The notes under the pieces: generated by a model
The model's database searches: none
The model's input: the letters and a program-made list of their open reading frames with translations, nothing else
Told to the model about the DNA's origin: nothing
Shown here: positions 1 through 9,371 of the stretch, one piece after another
How positions within the stretch are numbered: the stretch's first letter is position 1
Layout of the letters: every line of letters begins with the position of its first letter
Program-made: the position numbers and the translations under genes
Source: Bacillota bacterium
Lineage (GTDB): Bacteria; Bacillota; Clostridia; Lachnospirales; Lachnospiraceae
Length of the DNA stretch: 64,000 nucleotides
Direction: 5' to 3'
NCBI GenBank assembly: GCA_023386815.1
Contig: JAEWIZ010000027.1
Location: forward strand, 1 to 64,000

Positions 1-125
1 TTATAACGGAAAGGTGATTTTTTTGTATAACAAAGGGCTTACCACCCGCATAGCAGGTGGATTTTAGTTTCAAATGTCTACACGCTGCGCAGACATTTTC
101 AACAGGCTAAAGCCGTATAAAAATT

Positions 126-152
126 AAGTTGGGTCAACATTAGACCCAACTT
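126..152. terminator. Bidirectional terminator hairpin downstream of ahpF
   Basis: Perfect 10-bp arms (126-135 and 143-152) around a 7-nt loop, with T-rich sequence on both outer sides. It lies 44 bp past the ahpF stop codon, so it should end the minus-strand ahpCF transcript. It could also stop plus-strand transcripts entering the window. Two weaker hairpins sit before it, at 42-60 (ccacc/ggtgg) and about 77-97. No gene is visible in 1-195. Confidence 0.75.
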
Positions 153-195
153 ATACTTTTTCATATATTTAATCTAGAACTCGAATTTTATTTAT

Positions 196-1725
196 TTAAT
201 TTCTAATTAGGTAATCAAAAGCACTGAGTGCCGCATTGGCTCCAGAACCCATAGAAATAATAATTTGCTTATAAGGACTGTTGGTACAATCACCTGCGGC
301 AAAAACACCTGGAATATTCGTCATGTTATGGTTATCGACTATGATCTCACCAATTCGACTGCGTTCTACCACTCCATCCAACCATTCCGTATTAGCAACA
401 AGACCGATCTGAACAAATACACCCTCCAGCTCAATATGCTTCTCAGCCTGTGTGTCCCGTTCAATATAGGTGATTCCGTTTACTTTGTCAGTACCGGTAA
501 TCTCCTTGGTTTGAACGTTCTTTAGCACTGTAGTATTGGACAGACTGTTCAGCCTTTCCTGAAGTACTGCATCGGCCTTTAACTCCGGCATAAACTCTAA
601 AACTGTAACATGGGATGCAATACCAGCAAGATCGATTGCAGCTTCAATACCAGAGTTTCCACCTCCAATAACTGCCACCCGCTTCCCTTTAAATAGCGGA
701 CCGTCACAATGAGGGCAATAAGCAACTCCCTTATTTTTAAATTCCAGCTCTCCGGGCGCACCTACATTTCTCCATCGAGCACCTGTGGATAGAATTACTG
801 TTTTACTCCTTAGTACTGCTCCATTATCCAATTCTATCTCAATAAGTTCCTTCTTCTCAAGCTTAACAGCACGGCGTAACTTCATGATATCTACATCATA
901 ATCTTGTACGTGTGCTTCCAGACTGTCAGCCAGCTTAGGTCCTTCTGTGTATTTGACACTGATGAAATTCTCTATTCCCATCGTATCTCTTACCTGACCT
1001 CCGAAGCGTTCCGCAACGATACCAGTACGAATCCCTTTACGAGCTGCATAAATCGCTGCACTAGCTCCTGAAGGGCCTCCACCAATAACGAGGACATCAA
1101 AGGGCTCTTTTTCAGTGAATTCTGATGTGTCAGGCGCTATGTCTAGGCGTTCCAGAATTTGCTCCAGCTCCATACGGCCACTTTCAAAAAAGTCACCATT
1201 TAAATAAACGGATGGAACCGCCATCACATTCCTACTCTCGACCTCTTTCTGGTAAGCACCACCTTCAATCATCGTGTGTGATATATTAGGATTTAGTACA
1301 CTTAATATATTGAGGGATTGAACCACCTCTGGGCAATTATGACAGGTTAGGCTGACATAGGTCTCGAAGTGATAGCTTCCCTTAATATTCTTTATCCTTT
1401 GTGCTAATTGGTTATCAATCTTAGGTGCGCGACCGCTCACCTGGAGCAAGGCTAACACGAAGGATGTGAATTCATGTCCCAGAGGAATCCCCGCAAATAC
1501 AATGCCGGTATCCTCTCCCGGACGGTTGAGTGCAAAGCTTGGTGTCCTGTCCAGTGCAGTCTCTTCAATTTTAACTTTCGGCGACATAGAAGAAAGTTCC
1601 TTCATCAGGTCTGCCATATCCTTTGAAACATCATCATCTCCGAGGCTAACTTTAATCAGAACCTCATTTTCCATCAGCTTAAGGTACTCCGTCAGCTGTC
1701 CTTTTATCTCAGCATCCAGTATCAT
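196..1725 (-). CDS. ahpF: Alkyl hydroperoxide reductase subunit F (NADH:peroxiredoxin oxidoreductase)
   Basis: Cytosolic flavoprotein that passes electrons from NADH to the peroxiredoxin AhpC. The 509 aa length fits the full AhpF family. The N-terminal double thioredoxin fold carries the CHNC disulfide (Cys128/Cys131). An FAD-binding GGGPSG follows at 215-220, then the thioredoxin-reductase-type CPHC pair (Cys337/Cys340) and an NAD-binding GGGNSG just after it. The gene follows ahpC on the same strand, 161 bp downstream. A hairpin at 1744-1772 (gccttg/caaggc) sits just before its ribosome site and might set its level relative to ahpC. Shared regulation from the ahpC promoter is inferred. The assignment is secure. 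Confidence 0.96.
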   Translation of the reverse strand: MILDAEIKGQLTEYLKLMENEVLIKVSLGDDDVSKDMADLMKELSSMSPKVKIEETALDRTPSFALNRPGEDTGIVFAGIPLGHEFTSFVLALLQVSGRAPKIDNQLAQRIKNIKGSYHFETYVSLTCHNCPEVVQSLNILSVLNPNISHTMIEGGAYQKEVESRNVMAVPSVYLNGDFFESGRMELEQILERLDIAPDTSEFTEKEPFDVLVIGGGPSGASAAIYAARKGIRTGIVAERFGGQVRDTMGIENFISVKYTEGPKLADSLEAHVQDYDVDIMKLRRAVKLEKKELIEIELDNGAVLRSKTVILSTGARWRNVGAPGELEFKNKGVAYCPHCDGPLFKGKRVAVIGGGNSGIEAAIDLAGIASHVTVLEFMPELKADAVLQERLNSLSNTTVLKNVQTKEITGTDKVNGITYIERDTQAEKHIELEGVFVQIGLVANTEWLDGVVERSRIGEIIVDNHNMTNIPGVFAAGDCTNSPYKQIIISMGSGANAALSAFDYLIRN

Positions 1726-1886
1726 ACATTACCTCCGTTACATGCCTTGCTACACAAGTAACTACTCAAGGCCTACTTTAATTTCATTTTCCATCTTCGC
1801 TTATTTTGTACTCTCAGAATTCTTTCGAGCTTCTATCTTATAATCTCATTTATTTGCTTATTTATAAATGTGTTTTGATGTGCTTA

Positions 1887-2450
1887 TTAGATTTTTCCAA
1901 CAAGATCAAGGCTTGGCTTCAAAGTAGTTGCGCCTTCCTTCCATTTAGCAGGGCAAACCTCACCCGGATGGTTTCTAACATATTGAGCCGCTCTTATTTT
2001 ATTAAGCAGAATGCTGGCATCACGACCAATATTTCCTGCATTAATTTCCACCGACTGAATAATGCCGTCTGGATCAATGATAAAGGTTCCGCGATCTGCA
2101 AGTCCATCTGCTTCAATTAGAACATCAAAATTACGGGAGACTATATGAGATGGATCACCAATCATTATATAAGTTAACTTTTTGATAGCTTCTGAGGTAT
2201 CATGCCATGCCTTATGAGTGAAATGTGTATCTGTTGATACTGAATATACCTCTGCACCAAGCGCTTTTAATTCTTCGTAGTGGTTTTGTAAATCTTCCAA
2301 TTCCGTTGGGCAAACAAAGGTAAAATCTGCTGGGTAGAAGCAAATAACACTCCACTTACCTTTAAAATTAGCCTCTGTTACTTCAATGAATTTTCCATTC
2401 TGGTATGCTTGCGCTTTAAACGGTTTTACTTCTGTTCCTACTAATGACAT
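1887..2450 (-). CDS. ahpC: Peroxiredoxin, alkyl hydroperoxide reductase subunit C
   Basis: Typical 2-Cys peroxiredoxin of 187 aa that reduces H2O2 and organic peroxides. The peroxidatic cysteine is Cys47 in FTFVCPTE and the resolving cysteine is Cys166 in GEVCPAKW, the family's usual spacing. An AGGAGG site lies 10 nt before the ATG. It is the first gene of the ahpC-ahpF pair. A sigma-A-like promoter and a perfect 7-1-7 palindrome resembling a PerR box lie directly upstream, so peroxide-responsive derepression is likely. Confidence 0.97.
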   Translation of the reverse strand: MSLVGTEVKPFKAQAYQNGKFIEVTEANFKGKWSVICFYPADFTFVCPTELEDLQNHYEELKALGAEVYSVSTDTHFTHKAWHDTSEAIKKLTYIMIGDPSHIVSRNFDVLIEADGLADRGTFIIDPDGIIQSVEINAGNIGRDASILLNKIRAAQYVRNHPGEVCPAKWKEGATTLKPSLDLVGKI

Positions 2451-2495
2451 AAGAAATTACCTCCTGATATTTTTTAATTATTTTCTATTTGATAT

Positions 2496-2510
2496 TAGTA
2501 ATGATTACTA
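2496..2510. promoter_or_regulatory. PerR-box-like operator of ahpC
   Basis: Perfect 7-1-7 inverted repeat TAGTAATGATTACTA, differing from the PerR consensus TTATAATnATTATAA at only a few bases. It lies between the predicted transcription start and the ahpC ribosome site, a position suited to repression. A Fur-family regulator other than PerR could also use a 7-1-7 site. Confidence 0.65.
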
Positions 2511-2521
2511 TTACTATCTAT

Positions 2522-2550
2522 AAGATAAAATACTTTCCAAGGTTTGTCAA
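2522..2550 (-). promoter_or_regulatory. Predicted sigma-A promoter of ahpCF
   Basis: On the minus strand, a perfect -35 TTGACA (2545-2550) is followed after 17 bp by TATCTT (2522-2527) as -10. The start would fall near 2515, at the edge of the 7-1-7 operator. The -10 is a modest match. Confidence 0.55.
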
Positions 2551-2801
2551 GAGATTTTTTAATTTTTATTTATTGAAATCAACTTTATAGTATGCTTTAA
2601 AGCTAGTTTTTAAACTTACAAAGAAAATAAGTTGGAACTTATGCAATCCAAGAATTAAAATCATATGATATGAGATGTATCTTTATTACTAACAAATGAT
2701 GACGAAGGTAGTTGGTAATATTCTATTCACAAAAAATGAACCTGAATTAAATAGAAATTTATTTAATCCAAGTCCATTTTTTAATTAATCGCAAAAATTT
2801 T

Positions 2802-3047
2802 TTATTCAAAATAGCTTTTCCAGGCAGGAAGCTTCTTCATATTACTTTCCGCCAACTTTGCCGCTGCTTTTTCATCAAAGCCCTGGGATTTAATAATAAA
2901 ATTTATCATTCCAGCCTTCTTTTCCTCGAAGGACTGCATTGAGCCGTCTGGGCGAGCACAATGGATACAATAATTATTACTAATATCACCACCTGCGTAT
3001 TCTCCTACTTCTTTCATAGGCATACCGCACGCTATACATACTTTCAT
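2802..3047 (-). CDS. Small putative zinc-ribbon protein
   Basis: An 81 aa cytosolic protein. The N-terminal CIACGMPM and the later NYCIHCARPDG give two CxxC pairs (Cys4/Cys7 and Cys27/Cys30), the layout of the putative zinc-ribbon family. The C-terminal half is helical and charged, ending in a LPAWKSYFE-like tail. A good AGGAGG site lies upstream. Its role is unknown. Gene order with ahpCF and a TetR regulator gives no firm functional link. The 350 bp between it and ahpC hold only the ahpC promoter and operator plus A/T-rich sequence. Confidence 0.7.
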   Translation of the reverse strand: MKVCIACGMPMKEVGEYAGGDISNNYCIHCARPDGSMQSFEEKKAGMINFIIKSQGFDEKAAAKLAESNMKKLPAWKSYFE

Positions 3048-3122
3048 ATTTTATAACCTCCTTAATTCGTCTTCGAATCAGATATTTGTTGAATCATATA
3101 ATTGTTGAGTTACATATTTGGG

Positions 3123-3152
3123 CTCACATAATTGTTGCTCACATAATTGTTG
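3123..3152. repeat. 15-bp tandem repeat, two copies
   Basis: CTCACATAATTGTTG occurs twice head to tail (3123-3137, 3138-3152). A degenerate third copy lies at about 3093-3107. It is in the 189-bp gap between the TetR gene and the zinc-ribbon gene. Function unknown; possibly slippage or a binding-site cluster. Confidence 0.6.
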
Positions 3153-3236
3153 TAAACTTGCTGTTCTTCATACGGTTAAAAAGCTTCTTATAAACTGCCT
3201 TGTCAAACTTATTTGAGTGTTATAATTTCTGAATTG

Positions 3237-3818
3237 CTATTGTTTGATTAATTCTAAAAACGTATTGATGATATCCTTCCTGTACCGTTCCAGGACTGAG
3301 GCTTCTGGTGAAAAAAGATCCTTATTAAGTAAATAATAGTGGGTCAATCCCATCCAGGTGTTAAATATCATATGGACAGGAAGCTTTTTAACTGCCTGGC
3401 TCTTCATCTCCCGCTCCAACACATGATTGAAATGGTAAGCAATCGTTGATTGTATATTTGCAAGGGTTATTCGTACCTCTTCCGGCAATCGACTTCGCTC
3501 TGTGATCAGTCGGGTATAGAACTTCTCGTGCTTTATCAAAATATCTAAGTAGGTGTTCAATAATTCTTCCATACTTTTGTTTGTTTCCACAAGACTGTGT
3601 AACTCCAGAATTAATCCAGCCCCAAACTCCTCGATCAAACTGGTCATTAATTCATCTAAGGAAGGAAAATGAACGAATATTGCACCATGGGACACCCCTG
3701 CTTCTTTGGCAATTGTGGCTGTTGTTGCATTAAAACCCAACTCCGAGTACACTTGATAAGCAGTTTCTATAATTTTTTTTCTTGTATTTTCTTTTTGCAG
3801 CAGTCTTTTTGATGGCAT
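3237..3818 (-). CDS. TetR/AcrR-family transcriptional regulator
   Basis: A 193 aa repressor-type protein. Residues about 10-56 form the TetR helix-turn-helix, with AGVSHGAIFVHFPSLDELM matching the recognition-helix region. The rest is the all-helical ligand-binding and dimerisation domain, too variable to name a ligand. A palindrome just upstream of its start suggests autoregulation. No efflux pump is adjacent, so its other targets are unknown. Confidence 0.88.
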   Translation of the reverse strand: MPSKRLLQKENTRKKIIETAYQVYSELGFNATTATIAKEAGVSHGAIFVHFPSLDELMTSLIEEFGAGLILELHSLVETNKSMEELLNTYLDILIKHEKFYTRLITERSRLPEEVRITLANIQSTIAYHFNHVLEREMKSQAVKKLPVHMIFNTWMGLTHYYLLNKDLFSPEASVLERYRKDIINTFLELIKQ

Positions 3819-3838
3819 CTACTTACCTCCAACTCAGT

Positions 3839-3850
3839 GAGTGTACACTC
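3839..3850. promoter_or_regulatory. Palindromic operator candidate of the TetR gene
   Basis: Perfect 12-bp palindrome GAGTGTACACTC, flanked by further partly symmetric sequence (CTCAGT on both sides), about 20 bp before the TetR start codon. TetR-family regulators commonly bind such sites to control their own gene. Assignment is by position and symmetry only. Confidence 0.6.
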
Positions 3851-3920
3851 AGTATATTACCCCTTGTTCCAAATGTCAATGGTTAATTTGCTTAGGATAA
3901 GGCCTCAATTTTAGGTTATA

Positions 3921-3960
3921 TAAAAACAGAGAAAGCCAGGGTTTCCCCCAGCTAACTCTG
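3921..3960 (-). terminator. Intrinsic terminator after the GH3 gene
   Basis: On the minus strand the stem is CAGAG / AGC / GGG with symmetric TT and TG internal mismatches, capped by a GAAA tetraloop, and followed by TTTTT (3922-3926). It lies about 110 bp past the GH3 stop and separates that gene from the TetR gene. Confidence 0.75.
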
Positions 3961-4070
3961 CTCTTCTTTTCATTTATTTCATAGTAAACGTATTCTTAGT
4001 TACTCTCATGCTCTCATAGATTAGCATATGCTTCATCCGCTCAAACAACCAATATTCTAACCTTACAGAT

Positions 4071-6155
4071 CTATAGTTCTATCGGAATCTCCACATAACC
4101 TTTTCCTGTTAATTCCTGTGTCCTCTTATCAGGCTGACCGAATCCAACAGATAGAAGATATCTTTTTCCATCTAATACAAATTCCCCTTCTTCATTTACT
4201 ACGAGGAATGCCTTTTCCGGTATCACAAGCTCAAGTGTTTGGCTTTCTCCCTTCTTAAGCTCTACTCTCTGGAAAGCACATAAACTATGATTGCGCACTG
4301 CATAGATAGAATCCAGGTTTTTAATATAGACCTGAAGAACCTCTCCGGTGTCGTGGGTTCCCTCATTTACAAGCTCAACTAGGACTTTGCCCTCCTGATA
4401 TTCTGCCTTTCTTACCGTACAGTCCCCATAGGTCAGACCATAGCCAAAGGGATAAAGAGCCTCTCCCAGCATATAGCGATAGGTTCTTTTTTCCATGGCA
4501 TAATCATCAAAGGGTGGTAATTCTTCAAGATCACGATAGAAGGTGATAGGTAACTTTCCGGAGGGTGATTTCTTGCCAAACAGTATGTTTGCAATCCCTC
4601 TGCCTCCTCTGGCTCCGGGATACCAAGTCATTAATACGGCATCCATGTGCTCCTGTGCAAAGCTCAAATCGATTGCGCTACCAGCACTGAGACAAAGAAT
4701 TACCGGTTTACCTACCTTGGCTACAGCTTCCATCAGAAGTCTTTGTCCCTTAGGCAACAGAAGATCCTCTTTATCTCCGGAGGCATAGTTATTACCCTCA
4801 TCGCCCTCTTCGCCTTCCAGGCTTTCATCAAGCCCCAGGCAAAGAATTACAAGATCGCTGTGCTCAGCCACAATAATTGCTTCACTGATTCGATCATAAT
4901 CTCTGGCTAGTAGCTCTGTTTTTGCCCTCGCAAGATGTACTCCCTCGGAAAATAATACTCTTACCTCCTCTGCTGTCTCTTCTTGTATCCCCTCAAGAAT
5001 AGTCACATACTCGGAAGAGGTTCCATAATAATTGCCAATGAGAGCCGCCCGGCTATTCGCATTGGGACCAATGACTCCAATTGTTTTCAACTTTTCTTTG
5101 TTCAGTGGGAGTATACCATTATTTTTTAAGAGTACCAGACATTCTTCCGTCACCTGATTTGCCAACTCTATATGTTCTTTACACTCCACCTTTTCATAAG
5201 GAATATTGTCAAACTCATTCTCATCAAACATTCCAAGTAAGAATCTTGTGGTAAGCAAACGCTCCGTCGCGGTTGTTATCTGCTCCTCAGTTACTAAACC
5301 ATCCTGATGAGCCTTTAACAAATATAGATAGATGTTACCGCAATTTAAATCGCATCCTGCCTGGATTGCCATAGCCGCAGATTCCTCAGCGGTACTGGTA
5401 ACACCATGAGATTCATGGAAATCCTTTAATGCCCAACAGTCGGATAAAAAATGTCCCTGGAACCCCCATTCTCCCCTTAATATTTTTGTAATCAGTGTTT
5501 TACTACCGCAGCAAGGCTCTCCGTTGGTTCGATTATAAGCACCCATTACAGCTTCTACTCCCGCTTCCTGAACCAATGCTTTAAAGGCTGGTAGATAGGT
5601 TTCATGCATATCTTTCTTTGAAACCACCGCATTAAAGGAATGCCTCTCTGATTCTGGTCCGGAATGAACCGCATAATGCTTTGCACAGGCCGCAGTTTTT
5701 AAGAATTCTCCTTTTCCCTGCAAGCCTTCCACAAATGCAATACCCAGACGGCTTGTTAACCAGGGATCTTCTCCATAGGTTTCATGCCCCCGTCCCCATC
5801 TTGGATCACGAAATATATTTACATTTGGCGACCAAAAAGTCAAACCCTTATAGATATCACGATCTTCATGCTTGCTATATTCGTTATATTTTGCTCTGCC
5901 CTCCGTTGCTATTACGTCTGCTACCTGCTTTAACAGCTCCGGATCAAAGGTTGCTGCCATAGCAATCGACTGTGGAAAGCTGGTAGCAACACCAGCTCTT
6001 GCTACTCCGTGAATCCCTTCATTCCACCAGTTATATTCCGGTATACCCAGCCTCTTTATCGCGGATGAGTGGTATGTTAATTGAGAAGCTCTTTCCTCCA
6101 ATGTCATCTTTGCAACCAGCTCTTTCGCCTTCCTTTGCGCTTCTTCTCGTCTCAT
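4071..6155 (-). CDS. Glycoside hydrolase family 3 (beta-glucosidase/beta-xylosidase type)
   Basis: A 694 aa GH3 enzyme without a signal peptide, so it probably cleaves imported oligosaccharides in the cytosol. The N-terminal TIM barrel has KHYAVHSGPESERH and the nucleophile motif FLSDCWAL (Asp239). The SDC form is usual in beta-xylosidase-like members. The alpha/beta sandwich domain follows, with LDESLEGEEGDE in the acid/base region. A fibronectin-III-like domain ends the protein (about 590-670). It is transcribed divergently from an AraC-family sugar-type regulator, which probably controls it. Exact substrate cannot be read from the sequence. Confidence 0.92.
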   Translation of the reverse strand: MRREEAQRKAKELVAKMTLEERASQLTYHSSAIKRLGIPEYNWWNEGIHGVARAGVATSFPQSIAMAATFDPELLKQVADVIATEGRAKYNEYSKHEDRDIYKGLTFWSPNVNIFRDPRWGRGHETYGEDPWLTSRLGIAFVEGLQGKGEFLKTAACAKHYAVHSGPESERHSFNAVVSKKDMHETYLPAFKALVQEAGVEAVMGAYNRTNGEPCCGSKTLITKILRGEWGFQGHFLSDCWALKDFHESHGVTSTAEESAAMAIQAGCDLNCGNIYLYLLKAHQDGLVTEEQITTATERLLTTRFLLGMFDENEFDNIPYEKVECKEHIELANQVTEECLVLLKNNGILPLNKEKLKTIGVIGPNANSRAALIGNYYGTSSEYVTILEGIQEETAEEVRVLFSEGVHLARAKTELLARDYDRISEAIIVAEHSDLVILCLGLDESLEGEEGDEGNNYASGDKEDLLLPKGQRLLMEAVAKVGKPVILCLSAGSAIDLSFAQEHMDAVLMTWYPGARGGRGIANILFGKKSPSGKLPITFYRDLEELPPFDDYAMEKRTYRYMLGEALYPFGYGLTYGDCTVRKAEYQEGKVLVELVNEGTHDTGEVLQVYIKNLDSIYAVRNHSLCAFQRVELKKGESQTLELVIPEKAFLVVNEEGEFVLDGKRYLLSVGFGQPDKRTQELTGKGYVEIPIEL

Positions 6156-6580
6156 AGCCTCTTTCTCCTCACTTTCAAGTGTGTTCTATGTAAAATGCCA
6201 CCTACTTTAATTGGAGTATAGCCCGCAGCCTGCAAGCAGGCTGCATATCATTGCTACTGCAAGAAAACTGATAAAAATTATTTGTTTTTAGCGTATTCCC
6301 CATTGTTTTGTTTTCATTATATCTGTTGATTGTATAATACGCTTCTAAATAATTGCTTATTAACACCTAATTCTTGCTATGTTTTATTTCCTATTCCAGT
6401 AAATCCGACTAGGACTACTGGCAAATATGTCTGTAGTATTTAGATTTACTGCGCATCATATATACATTTTAACATTTTATCTTGTATATTTTTATGTTTA
6501 TGATGTATTATTAAAACAAAATAAAGGCAACTTTTAAGATATTATTATTTCTATAATGTATAAGATAAGGGGTGCTCGCC
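6156..6580. promoter_or_regulatory. Divergent regulatory region between GH3 gene and araC-type gene
   Basis: A 425-bp, mostly A/T-rich gap. It contains a compact hairpin at 6225-6244 (8-bp arms GCAGCCTG/CAGGCTGC, loop CAAG) on the GH3 side. Promoters of both genes must lie here. A TATAAT-like hexamer at 6552-6557 could serve the regulator gene, but its -35 is weak. No open reading frame is convincing. Confidence 0.5.
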
Positions 6581-7435
6581 ATGATTGAAACTCTGAACGG
6601 AATACAGGAAACCGTCAATTTTAAAGCTAATACCTCCCTTCGTCTTTATTCCAATGACGAATGTGAAGAATACCCAAATCACTGGCATGCGCCGTTAGAA
6701 ATTATCGTGCCTCTTGAAAACGAATACCGTGTCACCTGTTGTAACACCCCATTTATCTTACGGGAAGGCGATGTTATATTAATCAGTCCAGGTGCTATTC
6801 ACAGTATGGCTGCCTCCAATGGTAAGCGACTCATATTCCAAGCAGATTTTACCCTTCTCCATGGAATACGAGAGCTTGAAGCAACCATGTCCATCATCTC
6901 ACCCTTTCTTATTATTACACCGGAGAATGAACCCGCAACTCATGAACAGATTCAAAAGCTGATCTATGAGATTTACGAAGAGTATTTTACTGATGCGCCC
7001 CTTAGTGAAGCCTCCATTTACGCGAAACTGGTGCAAATCTTTGTATTGATCGGACGAAGCTATTCTCCAAATGCCAAGAGCTTCAATAGCAGCATACGCA
7101 AACAGAGGGAATATACCGAACGTTTTCTTTTCATCTGCGACTATATCAGCGAGCATTGCTGCGAGGATTTGACGCTGGATAATATTGCGGATCTATCCGG
7201 CTTTAGTAAGTTTCACTTCAGCCGACTGTTCAAGCAATACACAAATATGTCCTATTATAAGTATTTGAACAAAAAGAGAATTGAGTTCGCCGAGAAGCTG
7301 CTGGTGAACAAGGAGCTTACCGTTACTGAGGTAGCACTACAATGCGGTTTTAGCAGCCTTTCAGCCTTTATTCGAATGTTTAAGATTGTGAAGAATTGTA
7401 CTCCTACTGAATTTAAGACGATGTATACCAACTAA
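6581..7435 (+). CDS. AraC-family transcriptional regulator with cupin sensor
   Basis: A protein of 284 aa. The ATG at 6581 is chosen because AAGGGG lies 7 nt before it; a GTG at 6572 overlaps that site. The N-terminal cupin has NHWHAPLEIIVPLE and GDVILISPGAIHS, typical of sugar-sensing AraC members. Two helix-turn-helix motifs lie in the C-terminal 100 residues (LSGFSKFHFSRLFKQY and VALQCGFSSLSAFIRMFK). It is divergent from the GH3 gene, so activation of that glycosidase by a sugar ligand is the likely role. Regulation beyond that is inference. Confidence 0.9.
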   Translation: MIETLNGIQETVNFKANTSLRLYSNDECEEYPNHWHAPLEIIVPLENEYRVTCCNTPFILREGDVILISPGAIHSMAASNGKRLIFQADFTLLHGIRELEATMSIISPFLIITPENEPATHEQIQKLIYEIYEEYFTDAPLSEASIYAKLVQIFVLIGRSYSPNAKSFNSSIRKQREYTERFLFICDYISEHCCEDLTLDNIADLSGFSKFHFSRLFKQYTNMSYYKYLNKKRIEFAEKLLVNKELTVTEVALQCGFSSLSAFIRMFKIVKNCTPTEFKTMYTN

Positions 7436-7482
7436 GAATATCCTCTAATCGTAATACGCCTGAATGGTAAATCAAAGAATTC

Positions 7483-7535
7483 AAAAAATGTGTGATTGAA
7501 TTAGCTTTATACTATCTCAATCACACATTTTTTTT
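7483..7535. terminator. Bidirectional terminator between convergent genes
   Basis: Long stem: arm 7483-7499 pairs with 7517-7533, and T or A runs flank it on both strands (TTTTTTTT from 7528). It serves the plus-strand araC-type gene and the minus-strand DUF512 gene. Confidence 0.85.
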
Positions 7536-7591
7536 CGTTATTGTTTAACCAGCAAGTTTAAAAACCTGTTCTTTCACTGTCTTCAAAAAAC

Positions 7592-9034
7592 TTAACTATC
7601 TTTTGAGGATTCATCTATCTTTTGCTTATAAGCTTGTATATATACAAAATTCTCATTGTTCCTATCCATGCTGTAATCCTCATTGATGATAGCCTCTATA
7701 AACTCCTTGCCACCCGGTTCCATAGGTACCACTTTTATTCCAAGTGCCTGCTCTACATCACGAACGTTAACATCATCTAAAAATATCTGTTCACCCATTC
7801 TCAGCATATTGGAAGGTATCTGCAACGCGTCACCTAAGTTTTCTCCCTTATCTTTTCTCTCCTGTAACTGCTTAATCAAATCCTGACCGGTAATAAGTCC
7901 GGACACGGTAATTGTTTCTCCAAAAAAATCATTTCGTATATTAGATACATTTATTGTGAGCTTAGGAAATACTTCCATCAACTGAGCAGCAAAGGCTTTT
8001 ATCGTTGGATAAGTAAGTTTTCCTGTAGCTAGCGTCAACGTCCGTGCTACAGCTTTGTTCCTTTTATTATCCCTGATCTCTGCCTTTACATGTTCAAGAG
8101 CCTCATTAAATTCATCAATGAACATTCTCATCATACCAACACCATTTTCAAGCTGGATATAGCCATCATATCTTTCTTCTTCCGGAAAATCTCGCTCTGC
8201 TATGATATACCATTCATCACTGGCATGGATAAAATGAAGCCCAAATTCTTCATAGAACTCTTTTTGTTTGCTCTCTATCATATCAATGACCGCTTCTGCA
8301 TCCTGTTTATGAAATAATTCAAGCGGGTACAAGCCATCACGGTATTTCGTAATTCCAGCCGGCACGATAGAGACACTTCTCATAAACGGAAGGAATTTCG
8401 ATAGATCATTGATTGATCTCTCCAGCTCTTCTCTATCATTTACACCCTTGCATAATACAATCTGACCGTTCATTTCAATATGATTTTCATATAATTGCCT
8501 CAAAAAATCGAGCTTGTCCCCAGCAAATCTGTTATGGAGCATTTTATTACGCAGTTCCGGGTTGGTGGATTGTATTGATATATTAATCGGAGCAAGGTGC
8601 ATCCTTATAATTCTATCGACATCCTTTTGCTTCATATTTGTCAGGGTGATATAGTTCCCTTGTAAATAGGACAAGCGGGAATCATCATCTTTAAAATAAA
8701 GCGTATCTCTCATCCCCGGAGGCATCTGGTCAATGAAACAGAAAATGCATTTATTGCTGCAGGATCGATAATTGCTCATCAAGCTATTATCAAACTCTAT
8801 GCCTAAGTCATCATCATATTCTTTATCAATCTCCAGTAGCCACTCTTCTCCGTTTGACTTTCTGATTAAAACCTCAATATATTCATCCTTGATCAGATAT
8901 CTGTAATCAAATACATCCTCTATCTCCTCATTATTGATGGAGATCAGTAGGTCACCTGCTTCAATTTCCATCTCCTGTGCAATAGAATCCGGATATACTT
9001 CCTTAATCAGATGTCCCTGATTATTTTTCTTCAA
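7592..9034 (-). CDS. DUF512-family radical SAM protein with PDZ-like N-terminus
   Basis: A 480 aa protein. Residues about 5-70 form a PDZ-like domain (ISINNEEIEDVFDYRYLI). The radical SAM cluster motif is CSNKCIFC (Cys92, Cys96, Cys99). The C-terminal half contains the DUF512 domain with NDFFGETITVSGLITGQDL and a final IPSNMLRMGEQIFLDD block. Full-length and intact. This family is widespread in Firmicutes and Actinobacteria. Its reaction is not established to my knowledge. It stands alone here, convergent with the araC-type gene. Confidence 0.9.
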   Translation of the reverse strand: MKKNNQGHLIKEVYPDSIAQEMEIEAGDLLISINNEEIEDVFDYRYLIKDEYIEVLIRKSNGEEWLLEIDKEYDDDLGIEFDNSLMSNYRSCSNKCIFCFIDQMPPGMRDTLYFKDDDSRLSYLQGNYITLTNMKQKDVDRIIRMHLAPINISIQSTNPELRNKMLHNRFAGDKLDFLRQLYENHIEMNGQIVLCKGVNDREELERSINDLSKFLPFMRSVSIVPAGITKYRDGLYPLELFHKQDAEAVIDMIESKQKEFYEEFGLHFIHASDEWYIIAERDFPEEERYDGYIQLENGVGMMRMFIDEFNEALEHVKAEIRDNKRNKAVARTLTLATGKLTYPTIKAFAAQLMEVFPKLTINVSNIRNDFFGETITVSGLITGQDLIKQLQERKDKGENLGDALQIPSNMLRMGEQIFLDDVNVRDVEQALGIKVVPMEPGGKEFIEAIINEDYSMDRNNENFVYIQAYKQKIDESSKDS

Positions 9035-9371
9035 TAGAATCTTCCTTTCAAACTATAGATTAAGAACTCGAAAACAGTTCTATTCCCAATTCGTCCATAT
9101 CATTGGATAAACATCATACCATACTTAATCTAAGGATACCATTATCATTTATCGTTAATATTGGTATTCATTACTACTACTCCTCAATTTAAATGGATAA
9201 CAAAATATTGTCAAGCACTAAAAATTCGCTTTTTCATATTTAACTAAGATATGAATTGCTTTTTACTAAAAAATACTATAATATGAAGTAAATGTCGAAT
9301 TATAGGAAGTATAGTATTTTTACGTCATTTATTTCAAAAAAATATAATCATAACTTACAGGAGAAAAAAAT
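9035..9371. other. Intergenic region upstream of the chemoreceptor gene
   Basis: 337 bp of A/T-rich sequence between two divergently read genes. It must contain both promoters. A clear AGGAG site precedes the ATG at 9372. I see no convincing promoter, sigma-D site or further gene. Confidence 0.5.

Noticed and set aside
1466..1843. Plus-strand frame opposite ahpF
   Set aside because: Shadow of a highly conserved gene.
3093..3152. CRISPR-like array
   Set aside because: Repeats are adjoining and only 15 bp with no spacers; no cas genes in the window.
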